DNA from: JANQUM01 sp047630355 | Lineage (GTDB): Bacteria > Bacteroidota > Bacteroidia > Cytophagales > Spirosomataceae | Length of the DNA: 31,810 nt | Assembly (NCBI GenBank): GCA_047630355.1 | Contig: JBLHXN010000030.1 | Coordinates: forward strand, 1-31,810 | Direction of reading: 5' to 3' | Program-made: the position numbers and the translations under genes | Notes under the pieces: model-generated | Seen by the model: only the letters and a program-made list of their open reading frames with translations | What the model was told of the DNA's origin: nothing | Databases searched by the model: none | Part shown: in pieces, positions 15,215-21,979 of the stretch | Layout of the letters: each line of letters starts with the position of its first letter | Numbering within the stretch: the first letter of the stretch is position 1

Positions 15215-15505
15215 TTAAACTTCAATGGAGATTTTCACCTTTCCACCAAGACCTTTTTCTACAATATCGTACAACGTTTTCAATGTCAAATTACTTCCGT
15301 TGTTTTCTACCCGTGAAATATATGTTCGTTTTTTATCCACTAAATCACCAAGTTGCTCTTGCGTAAGGTTTTTTTCTTCTCTTGCCTTACGTAACAAAAT
15401 ACCAATTTTAAACGATTCAACGTCCCGTTCAAGTTCGTCCCGCCGTTCTGTTCCTTTCTTGCCGTAAACGGTGTCTTTGATGTCTTTCCAGCTTTTAGTT
15501 TCCAT
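15215..15505 (-). CDS. Xre-family antitoxin of a RelE/Gp49-like toxin pair
   Basis: This 96-residue protein has an N-terminal linker (METKSWKDIKDTVYGKKGTE) and a helix-turn-helix domain: IGILLRKAREEKNLTQEQLG, then KKRTYISRVENNGSNLTL (about residues 35-80). It ends KVKISIEV. It is the expected antitoxin partner of the upstream Gp49-like RelE-family toxin, and its ATG lies inside the last codons of that toxin's restored frame (ATGGAAACTAA, an 11-base overlap), a sign of translational coupling. It probably neutralises the toxin and represses the operon through the palindrome at 15855-15870. The antitoxin is intact while the toxin frame is broken, the direction of decay that a cell can tolerate. 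Confidence 0.85.
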   Translation of the reverse strand: METKSWKDIKDTVYGKKGTERRDELERDVESFKIGILLRKAREEKNLTQEQLGDLVDKKRTYISRVENNGSNLTLKTLYDIVEKGLGGKVKISIEV

Positions 15506-15844
15506 GTTCTTTTTCGTGATAATATGAATTCATCAATGCAATTGCTTTATCAATTTCTTTCTGTGGGGTCTTTTGAGTTTTTTTGAGGAAACCATTTAGC
15601 AGTATTACTAATTTCCCTTGGTCGAAAAACAGAAAACCCGCCAAATGTTTGAACCTAATTTAATGCGGGCTTCGTAAAGACCTTTGGTTCCGGTCATGGC
15701 TTTTAAATAAGTTGCGGGAACTCGCTCCAGCGTTTCAATTATTTCGATTACCTTGAAGATTTTATCCTGCACTTTTAATGGCTGTGCAAGCAAAAACTCT
15801 TCAAAGTAATGTTTGTATTGAATTACCTCCCTGACTTTCTCCAT
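15495..15844 (-). pseudogene. RelE/HigB-like (phage Gp49-type) toxin with a one-base frameshift
   Basis: From ATG 15844 the frame gives YKHYFEEFLLAQPLKVQDKI, YLKAMTGTKGLYEARIKLGS, NIWRVFCF, the core of the Gp49-like RelE-superfamily toxins. It then stops at TAG 15608-15610 after a five-T run (minus strand, 15625-15629). One extra T would give FCFFDQGKLVILLNGFLKKT, QKTPQKEIDKAIALMNSYYH and a TAA at 15495-15497, an excellent match to the family C-terminus (LLNGF.KKTQKTP..EI..A). The full frame would be 116 residues. As it stands the toxin lacks its C-terminal strand and catalytic-face residues and should be inactive. A sequencing error or phase-variable slippage in the short T-run is the alternative. 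Confidence 0.85.
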
Positions 15845-15854
15845 CGAAAGAAAG

Positions 15855-15870
15855 GTAACTTAAAAGTTAC
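15855..15870 (-). promoter_or_regulatory. Probable operator of the Gp49-like toxin-antitoxin operon
   Basis: Perfect palindrome GTAACTT-AA-AAGTTAC, 11 bases upstream of the toxin ATG. It overlaps TAACTTTT on the minus strand, close to a -7 box. Such palindromes are the usual binding sites of Xre antitoxins that autoregulate their operon; the assignment is by position and symmetry. Confidence 0.6.
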
Positions 15871-15920
15871 ATATATTGAAATAGTATTATTGATTTAAAG
15901 AGGCTTATTAATAGAGTATG

Positions 15921-15971
15921 ATGGCGAGTGGAACTCGCTGTAGGCTTTCTCAAAGGTGCAACTTTTGGGGG
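15921..15971. repeat. Intergenic hairpin repeat, family 1, copy C
   Basis: Best-preserved copy: perfect hairpin GCGAGT-GGA-ACTCGC near its left end, then TGTAGGCTTTCTCAAAGGTG and ACTTTTGGGGGAG. It aligns with 14437-14492 and 15152-15208 and lies downstream of the small membrane-protein gene. Confidence 0.65.
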
Positions 15972-15993
15972 AGCAAGAAATAGTTCAGTAATA

Positions 15994-16302
15994 TTACGTT
16001 GCTTTGAAAACATATCGTAGGAAAACTAATATTAACCCGTTGAACCAACACGCTAAAAAAAACGCGTATAATGAAGAAACGATCAAAAGATTAAGTCCAA
16101 GCTGTTTTATCACGGGACTCCCTTTAAACAGACCCAATATTAGCGTTTTGGCTAATATTATTATGTGTACAATAAATGATATATTAACGAGAAATATAAA
16201 CAATATATCAGTCCCTCCTGATTTGCTGAGTAGAGGAAGGCATGAAACAAATAAATAAATGGCTACAATCGTTAGAGTGCGAGACAAGCTAATATTAATC
16301 AT
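15994..16302 (-). CDS. Small hypothetical membrane protein
   Basis: This 102-residue protein has three hydrophobic segments: about 8-26 (LTIVAIYLFVSCLPLL), 33-55 (ILFIFLVNISFIVHIIILAK) and 70-96 (LGLNLLIVSSLYAFFLACWF). It has a short charged C-terminus and no recognisable motif. The long hydrophobic pattern and ATG start make it a believable gene, but there is no family match I can name. It is bracketed by repeat copies (15921-15971 and 16336-16382) in the patch with the toxin-antitoxin remains, so it is probably accessory. Confidence 0.5.
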   Translation of the reverse strand: MINISLSRTLTIVAIYLFVSCLPLLSKSGGTDILFIFLVNISFIVHIIILAKTLILGLFKGSPVIKQLGLNLLIVSSLYAFFLACWFNGLILVFLRYVFKAT

Positions 16303-16335
16303 TTTTAAAAAGCTTCATTTATATGGTAGTCCAGC

Positions 16336-16382
16336 GGTGAAGGTTGTTTCAACCTTACGCAGGTCGCACAGATTATATCACG
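16336..16382. repeat. Intergenic hairpin repeat, family 2, copy 2
   Basis: GGTGAAGGTTGTTTCAACCT then CACAGATTATATCACG, with a nine-base insertion relative to copy 1 (14948-14984). AAGGTTG-TTT-CAACCTT is a perfect hairpin here. It lies 30 bases from the 3' end of galE. Confidence 0.6.
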
Positions 16383-16411
16383 CAACTGTAAACAGGTTTT
16401 CTTTATGTGTT

Positions 16412-17431
16412 TTACCCTTCAATCCCCCGCACTTTTTTCTCCCAACGCCAAGCATCTTGCATGCTGTCTTCGAGGGTCTTTTCAGTTTGCCAGTTCATTA
16501 GTTTGGCGGCTCTGCTTACGTCGCCGTAGATTTTTTCCACGTCGCCGGGGCGGCGGGGGCCTATTTCGTAATTGAGTTTTAGATTGTTTACTTTTTCAAA
16601 AGCAGTGATGAGTTGCAGAACGGTGTTTCCTTCGCCTGTTCCTACGTTAAAAATATCGTAATAAGCGGCATCCTTGGTAGCAAGTAACTCAAACGCAGCA
16701 ACGTGGGCTTTCGCCAAGTCCACGACGTGAATAAAATCGCGAATATTCGTGCCGTCAACGGTTGGATAATCGTTTCCAAAAACGGTTAGTTTTTCCCGAA
16801 TACCCGCCGCCGTTTGCGTAATGAACGGAACCAAGTTACTCGGTACGCCCGTGGGCAATTCGCCGATTTCAGCGGAAGGATGTGCTCCAACCGGATTAAA
16901 GTATCGCAATGATAATAACCGCATATCTTCGCCGGAGGTGATGGTATCCCGGAGGAAGTCTTCGCACATCGCCTTTGTATTTCCGTAAGGTGACGTAGCT
17001 GGTTTGCGGGGAGTTTCTTCGGTTACGGGAATAGTGTCTGGTTCGCCGTAAACGGTGCAGGAAGAAGAGAAAACAAGGTTTTTAACGTCCTGATTCCGCA
17101 TTGCTTTCAGTAAAGTAAGCGTAGAAGTCAGGTTGTTCTCGTAATATTTTATTGGGTTTTGCACCGATTCACCCACGGCTTTGTAAGCGGCGAAGTGAAT
17201 TACTCCGTCGATATTCTCCGACTTCATTATTTCCTCCACAGCGGCTTGGTTTCGGCAGTCTTCTTCATAGCACTTTACCTCTTTCCCAATAATGTTTTTA
17301 ATACCTTGCAACGCTGACTTCTCAGAATTATCAAAATTATCAATAATGATGGGCGTATGTCCAGCGTTAACTAATTCGACAACGGTATGCGAGCCGATAA
17401 ATCCGGCTCCGCCGGTTACAAGAATGTTCAT
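16412..17431 (-). CDS. galE: UDP-glucose 4-epimerase
   Basis: GalE interconverts UDP-glucose and UDP-galactose with tightly bound NAD in the cytoplasm. The 339-residue chain has the NAD loop TGGAGFIGSH (6-15), IDNFDNS (30-36), HFAAYKAVGESV (79-90), FSSSCTVYGE (121-130) and the catalytic YGNTK (Tyr149, Lys153). RYFNPVGAHPSAEIGE and the GalE-specific GRRPGDVEKIYGD-type end follow (here GPRRPGDVEKIYGD). Length and motifs are standard. A perfect -7 box lies 23 bp upstream. It is transcribed away from the SirB1-like gene. Confidence 0.96.
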   Translation of the reverse strand: MNILVTGGAGFIGSHTVVELVNAGHTPIIIDNFDNSEKSALQGIKNIIGKEVKCYEEDCRNQAAVEEIMKSENIDGVIHFAAYKAVGESVQNPIKYYENNLTSTLTLLKAMRNQDVKNLVFSSSCTVYGEPDTIPVTEETPRKPATSPYGNTKAMCEDFLRDTITSGEDMRLLSLRYFNPVGAHPSAEIGELPTGVPSNLVPFITQTAAGIREKLTVFGNDYPTVDGTNIRDFIHVVDLAKAHVAAFELLATKDAAYYDIFNVGTGEGNTVLQLITAFEKVNNLKLNYEIGPRRPGDVEKIYGDVSRAAKLMNWQTEKTLEDSMQDAWRWEKKVRGIEG

Positions 17432-17454
17432 GGATAAAAGAAATTTAGTTGATA

Positions 17455-17462
17455 CAAAGCTA
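17455..17462 (-). promoter_or_regulatory. Candidate -7 element of galE
   Basis: The minus strand reads TAGCTTTG, an exact TAnnTTTG match, 23 bases before the galE ATG. No good -33 partner was found. Confidence 0.45.
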
Positions 17463-17491
17463 AAATTACAACTCTATGAATGAAAGATAAA

Positions 17492-17522
17492 TTGGGTGTT
17501 TTGTAAACTATTTTTACATTTA
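17492..17522 (+). promoter_or_regulatory. Candidate promoter of the SirB1-like gene
   Basis: TTG at 17492-17494, a 20-base spacer, then TACATTTA at 17515-17522 (one mismatch to TAnnTTTG). This is the Bacteroidota -33/-7 spacing and lies 30 bases before the chosen ATG at 17553. Confidence 0.5.
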
Positions 17523-17552
17523 GGAATTATAAACCGAAGAGACAGCAAAATC

Positions 17553-18395
17553 ATGGACGACAAAAAAATCAAAGCGTTGGTAACATTACTCGACGATAGC
17601 GACGATGAGGTTGTAACCATCGTGGAGAAAGAGATTAAGAATATTGGTGGTGAAGTCATCCCGATTTTAGAAAATCACTGGAAAGAGAATGCCGTTAATC
17701 CTTTTTTGCAGAAAAAACTCGAAAGTATTATTCACGAACTGCAAAATTCGGCGGCGATAGAAAGACTGACTAATTGGAAATTGGGCAATAAGTCGGATTT
17801 ATTGGAAGGGCTTTGGGCGGTTGCGAGTTATCAGTTTCCCGAATTAGATATTGAAGTATTGCGTCAAGAAATACAGGGTATTTACATGGAGGCGTGGTTA
17901 CAAATGCGGGACGAGCTTCACCCAAATGATCAAATCAGAATTTTGAATCAGGTGTTCTTTGATAAGTTTAACTTTAAGCCGAACACCCGCAACTATTATT
18001 CGCCCGCCAACTCGATGATAAATCAAGTGTTGGAAACTAAACGGGGCAACCCTATTTCGATGTGCTCAATTTACCTGATTGTGGCTCAGAAGCTTAATTT
18101 ACCCGTTTACGGTGTAAACCTTCCGAATTTATTTGTGTTGACGTATAAATTCAAGAAGGACCAGTTTTATATTAATGTCTTTAACCGTGGAGTCGTATTT
18201 TCCAAAAAGGACATCGAAGGCCACATCAAACAGATGAATGTCCCGCCAAACGACATTTTCTTTAGCCCTTGTTCAAACGAGGAAATTATCAAAAGAACAT
18301 TACGCAACTTAATCTACGCTTATAAAAAAGCCGCCGAAGCTGATAAGTACGAAGATATACGCAAACTTTTAAGCGTATTTGAAGAAGGAGGTTGA
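17553..18395 (+). CDS. SirB1-like transglutaminase-fold protein
   Basis: This 280-residue protein belongs to the SirB1/transglutaminase-core-2 family. An N-terminal helical part (MDDKKIKALVTLLDDSDDEV, HEAT-like) precedes the family core: YYSPANSMINQVLETKRGNP, ISMCSIYLIVAQKLNLPVYG with the conserved Cys, VNLPNLFVLTYK (usual pattern GVxxPGHFLVRY, here without the His), then FNRGVVFSK. It is cytoplasmic. Some members have been linked to protein-interaction roles rather than catalysis, and loss of the usual His in the third motif argues against transglutaminase-type activity here. ATG 17553 is chosen over an upstream in-frame start at 17496 because the upstream residues are not family-like and overlap the promoter. 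It converges on the M1 peptidase gene, with a shared terminator. Confidence 0.8.
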   Translation: MDDKKIKALVTLLDDSDDEVVTIVEKEIKNIGGEVIPILENHWKENAVNPFLQKKLESIIHELQNSAAIERLTNWKLGNKSDLLEGLWAVASYQFPELDIEVLRQEIQGIYMEAWLQMRDELHPNDQIRILNQVFFDKFNFKPNTRNYYSPANSMINQVLETKRGNPISMCSIYLIVAQKLNLPVYGVNLPNLFVLTYKFKKDQFYINVFNRGVVFSKKDIEGHIKQMNVPPNDIFFSPCSNEEIIKRTLRNLIYAYKKAAEADKYEDIRKLLSVFEEGG

Positions 18396-18445
18396 AATAC
18401 GTCCTATAAAGTGCTTTCGACAGGATCATGCAGAAACTCAAAACC

Positions 18446-18481
18446 AAAAATGCCACAACGTAAAAGCGTTGTGGCATTTTT
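18446..18481. terminator. Bidirectional terminator, SirB1-like gene / M1 peptidase
   Basis: Arms AAAAATGCCACAACG and CGTTGTGGCATTTTT, a perfect 15-base stem with loop TAAAAG. It carries A and T runs on both sides and lies between convergent genes. Confidence 0.9.
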
Positions 18482-18514
18482 ATGGTAGCTAATTCTCGAA
18501 ATGAGAAATTGATT

Positions 18515-20500
18515 TTATTGCTCTTTTTCTTCTTTCTTATCCGTTGGTTTCCAAACATTATTGTCGCCTTTGATATCAGGAAGTAAACCGTCCGGATCAA
18601 TAGTTACAGATTTAATAGCGGACGTTGACGGATAAGCAAATTTCCACGTGCTGCCACGTTGCCATACTTCCACCGGAAATTCTCTCCGCACCTTCACACC
18701 GTTTTCTTCCTCAATCTCAACTGTAACTGGCATTGGCATTTGTCCGATATTTTCGATTTCTATCGTCGCTCCGCTTTCTGGCTTTATTTTCGGATAGGTT
18801 ACCTTCGTTATGGCTTGGTCAACTTTCCAATCGTAGTAGTACCAGCCTTTCCAGAACCAGCCAAGGTCTTCTCCAGCTCCGTCTTCCATCGTACGGAAAA
18901 AGTCAAGCGGCGTTGGGTGTTTGAACGCCCAACGTTCTACGTAAAGCTTAAAAGCGTAATCAAATCGCTCAGGTCCTAAAACGATGTCACGCAACATTTC
19001 TAAACCAAAACCAGGCTTTAGGTAAGCCGCCAAGCCAAGATTTTTACCTTGAATAACGTCAGGACTGTTCAGAACTGGATCGCGGTCGTGGAAATACGGT
19101 GCGTACCGGCGAGCACCAACTGGGCGGAAATATTCGCCATCGTTAAAGCTTTTCGTGGCAAGCGTATTAAGGAAGGTATTGAAACCTTCGTCCATCCACG
19201 CAAATTTACGCTCGTTGCTTCCCACAATCATCGGGAACCAGTTGTGCCCGAACTCGTGGTCAGTTACGCCCCAAAGCGAACCCCCTTTACTTTTTGAACT
19301 ACAAAAAACGATTCCCGGATATTCCATTCCGCCCACGATTCCAGCAACGTTAGTAGCTACCGGATACGAGTATTCAAATATATAATCAGAGTAGAACTCA
19401 ATACTCGCTTTTACATATTCTGTTGAGCGTCCCCAAGCATCCTGACCGCCGTTCTCCGCCGGATAAACCGACTGAGACATACACGGTTTTCCGGTCGGAA
19501 GATTAATTCGGGCGGCATCCCAGACAAAAGCTTTAGAAGATGCCCAGGCAATATCCCGGGTTTGATCACATTTAAACTTCCAGGTTGACATACCGCTTTG
19601 ACGCGGACGTGATGTTGGGTCGGTCACCTCGTCTGCGGTACGAATCATAACAGTTTTATCACTGTTTTTTGCGTTATTCCAACGCGAAAGTTGCGTTGCG
19701 GTCAATACTTCGTTCGGGTTCAATAATTCACCAGAACCTACCACAATGTGGTCCCACGGAGCGGTGATATTGTACGTAAAATCACCGTAATCCAGATAAA
19801 ACTCACCCGCACCTAAATACGGTAGTACGTTCCACCCTTCAATATCATCGTAAACGCACATGCGGGGATACCACTGAGCAATTTCGTAAACAACACCGTT
19901 TTCGGTATCGAGTTTACCCATTCGGTCAGAACCATAACTTGGAATCTCGAACGAGAAAGCCATATTTAGTTTCAGCTTATCTCCTGTTTTCAACGGGCTT
20001 GTTAACCGAACTTGCAGCCGGGTATCGTCCAAGACGTACTTTTCGAGTACTTCAGTGGTAGTTGACCTTCTTTTTTTCTTAGAAATTTTATTAGCCGTGA
20101 TTCCATTCAAATCATAGCCTCCGTTGAAGCCATCGTTTCCGAAACGACCACCGCCAATTGGCGTGGTACGAGCACCACGGGATGATTGACTGAACAAGTT
20201 TTGATCTAATTGCAGCCAAACGAAAGACAATTCATCAGGGCTATTATTAGTGTAAGTAATTTCGATATTACCCGTAATCATATTCTTTTCTTCGCTCAAT
20301 GTAGCGTTGATTACGTAGTCAGCACTATTCTGCCAATACATAGGTCCAGGCTTTCCCGTCCCGCTCCGGTATGCCGTGCCAGGTTGATAATTAAACAACG
20401 GATTAAAGGCTTCACGGTTGTCATATTTCGACTCCTCTTCCTGAGCCGAAGCGTTAATGCAAAATAATAGCGTAAACGCCGCTAAAATTATTCTTTTCAT
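18515..20500 (-). CDS. Secreted M1-family metallopeptidase
   Basis: This zinc aminopeptidase-type protein has 661 residues and a signal peptide (MKRIILAAFTLLFCINASAQ). The zinc site HEFGH (415-419) is followed 18 residues later by Glu438 in WMDEGFNTF, the HExxH-x18-E layout of family M1. The substrate-binding exopeptidase loop is GGMEYPG (390-396) where M1 enzymes have GxMEN. The N-terminal beta domain (about 55-260) and a C-terminal beta-rich part are present. It probably acts in the periplasm or at the cell surface on peptides. The Gly-rich stretch GGGRFGNDGFNGGYD (116-130) with the following basic KKKRRS looks like a lineage-specific insert. The 230 bp between it and xerC hold nothing I can identify. 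Confidence 0.93.
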   Translation of the reverse strand: MKRIILAAFTLLFCINASAQEEESKYDNREAFNPLFNYQPGTAYRSGTGKPGPMYWQNSADYVINATLSEEKNMITGNIEITYTNNSPDELSFVWLQLDQNLFSQSSRGARTTPIGGGRFGNDGFNGGYDLNGITANKISKKKRRSTTTEVLEKYVLDDTRLQVRLTSPLKTGDKLKLNMAFSFEIPSYGSDRMGKLDTENGVVYEIAQWYPRMCVYDDIEGWNVLPYLGAGEFYLDYGDFTYNITAPWDHIVVGSGELLNPNEVLTATQLSRWNNAKNSDKTVMIRTADEVTDPTSRPRQSGMSTWKFKCDQTRDIAWASSKAFVWDAARINLPTGKPCMSQSVYPAENGGQDAWGRSTEYVKASIEFYSDYIFEYSYPVATNVAGIVGGMEYPGIVFCSSKSKGGSLWGVTDHEFGHNWFPMIVGSNERKFAWMDEGFNTFLNTLATKSFNDGEYFRPVGARRYAPYFHDRDPVLNSPDVIQGKNLGLAAYLKPGFGLEMLRDIVLGPERFDYAFKLYVERWAFKHPTPLDFFRTMEDGAGEDLGWFWKGWYYYDWKVDQAITKVTYPKIKPESGATIEIENIGQMPMPVTVEIEEENGVKVRREFPVEVWQRGSTWKFAYPSTSAIKSVTIDPDGLLPDIKGDNNVWKPTDKKEEKEQ

Positions 20501-20730
20501 GTAAAATGGGGTTTTGATTTAGGAAACGACGCCCCAAACTAATATAAAGTTGCTAAGTAATATTAATTTAGAGCTTAATTGTAAAAGTGAAACGACGACC
20601 GCCCCCTTTTGATTGTATTAGATTTTCAAATACCATAACTACTTAACAAATATTAATTTTTGATAATTTTTATTGAAGAAGCTACCGTTAAATTAAAATA
20701 AGTCTATACTACCTCAAAACTAACATCAAA

Positions 20731-21606
20731 TCACGCCTTCGGATGTGCCTGATTGAAAACCCGTTTTAGTTTATCAATGGAATTATGGGCGTAGATCTGC
20801 GTAGCGGAAAGGCTGCTGTGACCAAGCAGGTCTTTGATGGCATTGAGTTCAGCTCCATTATTGAGTAAATGCGTTGCGAAAGAATGCCGCAAAACGTGCG
20901 GGCTTTTTTGTTTCAATGAAGTTACGCTGCTGAGTTTTTCTTTGATTAATCGTTGAATAAACATTGGGTAAGCGGCTTTTCCTTTATCGGTGGTGATAAG
21001 CGTATCGTCTTCAACAAAGATATTCTTTCGCTCTTCGAGGTATTCTTTTACAAGTTTGGCAAGTACGTTGGTCATCGGAATAATGCGTTCTTTGTTGCGT
21101 TTCCCGAGTACTTTAAGTTGCTGATTGTAATGATCAATATCCAACGTTTTCAAGCCAAGTAATTCGGCAAGACGAATGCCCGTTCCGTAGAGTAATTCAA
21201 GCACAAGTTTATCCCGTAAACCCGGAAAACCCTCCTCAAACTCCATAACATCGAGTAATTTTTCTAACGCTTTTTCTTCTACATATTTAGGCAAGTCCTT
21301 CTCCGTTTTCAGGCTCTGGATTCGCAGCATTGGGTTTTTATTGATTGCATTACGGGCAACTAAAAAGCCGTAATACGAACGCAACGTCGCGATTTTACGA
21401 TTTACGCTTCGCTTACTTAGCTTTTCTTCCACTAAAGACACAATCCACGATCTGACCATTTGGTAGTCAACTTGTAGCGTATCCGTAATTTCGTAATCGG
21501 TTTGGAGATAAATACCAAATTGCCTCAAATCATTGGCGTAAGCAGAGGTAGTATGTTTGCTCAACCGCTTTTCGTAGGCGAGGTAATCTAAGAATGAATT
21601 CGTCAT
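20731..21606 (-). CDS. xerC: Tyrosine recombinase XerC-like
   Basis: This 291-residue site-specific recombinase has an N-terminal SAM-like DNA-binding domain (MTNSFLDYLAYEKRLSKHT...) and a C-terminal catalytic domain. All catalytic residues are present: Arg145 in GTGIRLAELLGL, Lys169, HVLRHSFATHLL (His237, Arg240), LLGHSS (His263) and the nucleophile Tyr272 in TQIYAH. Chromosomal Xer proteins resolve dimers at dif with a partner Xer and FtsK. ATG 21606 is chosen because the next upstream start adds six unconserved residues. It lies directly downstream of rpsU, as in many Bacteroidota, but separated by a terminator. It lacks an IntI-type extra domain, so it is not the integrase for the cassette-like array. 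Confidence 0.93.
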   Translation of the reverse strand: MTNSFLDYLAYEKRLSKHTTSAYANDLRQFGIYLQTDYEITDTLQVDYQMVRSWIVSLVEEKLSKRSVNRKIATLRSYYGFLVARNAINKNPMLRIQSLKTEKDLPKYVEEKALEKLLDVMEFEEGFPGLRDKLVLELLYGTGIRLAELLGLKTLDIDHYNQQLKVLGKRNKERIIPMTNVLAKLVKEYLEERKNIFVEDDTLITTDKGKAAYPMFIQRLIKEKLSSVTSLKQKSPHVLRHSFATHLLNNGAELNAIKDLLGHSSLSATQIYAHNSIDKLKRVFNQAHPKA

Positions 21607-21632
21607 GCACGTAAATTTGAGCAACTAAGGTA

Positions 21633-21668
21633 CAAAAAAAGTCCCCAACGAATATCGTTGAGGACTTA
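21633..21668 (-). terminator. Rho-independent terminator after rpsU
   Basis: On the minus strand, AAGTCCTCAACG-ATATT-CGTTGGGGACTT followed by seven T. One mismatched pair in a 12-base stem, 26 bases after the rpsU stop. It separates rpsU from xerC. Confidence 0.88.
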
Positions 21669-21693
21669 ATTTTATGACTTAAACGGTTGACGA

Positions 21694-21888
21694 TTAATCG
21701 TCGAGGTGCCCGTACGTCTTCTGCTTATAGGTTGCTTTGATGACTTCTTTGCGTCGTGAGACGGATTGTTTTTCAAAAGCTTGTCGTGAACGTAGCTCAC
21801 GTACCACACCTGCACGCTCAAACTTCTTCTTGAAGCGTTTTAGTGCCCTATCAACTGATTCGTTATCTTTTACTTGTACTGATATCAT
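21694..21888 (-). CDS. rpsU: 30S ribosomal protein S21
   Basis: This small basic ribosomal protein has 64 residues: MISVQVKDNESVDRALKRFK, then KKFERAGVVRELRSRQAFEK, SVSRRKEVIKATYKQKTYG. Length and sequence are normal for bS21. The ATG at 21888 is fixed by the strong Shine-Dalgarno AAGGAGGTG (21899-21907 on the minus strand) ten bases upstream; a longer in-frame reading from 21951 overlaps the promoter and is wrong. In Bacteroidota ribosomes bS21 helps bS18 and bS6 hide the anti-Shine-Dalgarno end of 16S rRNA. A strong SD on its own mRNA fits the reported feedback in which ribosomes lacking bS21 preferentially translate rpsU. Confidence 0.97.
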   Translation of the reverse strand: MISVQVKDNESVDRALKRFKKKFERAGVVRELRSRQAFEKQSVSRRKEVIKATYKQKTYGHLDD

Positions 21889-21898
21889 AATATATTTA

Positions 21899-21951
21899 CA
21901 CCTCCTTCCGTTTGGAGCTGCAAATATAACGGATTGTTTTAGAACTGGCAA
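21899..21951 (-). promoter_or_regulatory. rpsU promoter and unusual strong Shine-Dalgarno
   Basis: On the minus strand: TTG at 21949-21951, a 20-base spacer, TATATTTG at 21921-21928 (exact -33/-7 match for this phylum). After a short leader comes AAGGAGGTG at 21899-21907, complementary to the 16S anti-SD, ten bases before the ATG. No other gene in the window has such a complete SD. Confidence 0.85.
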
Positions 21952-21979
21952 ATCAAATATTCGACTAACATAAAAGCAT

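Noticed and set aside
14434..16400. CRISPR array in the repeat-rich gltB-galE gap
   Set aside because: Repeats are few, irregularly spaced, of different families and diverged; there are no equal spacers and no cas genes.
20731..21606. xerC as the integrase of the cassette-like array
   Set aside because: It is a standard Xer recombinase beside rpsU, 16 kb from the array, without the extra IntI patch.
21889..21951. Longer N-terminus for S21
   Set aside because: The extension covers the promoter and the Shine-Dalgarno; bS21 proteins begin at MISVQVKDN-like sequence.
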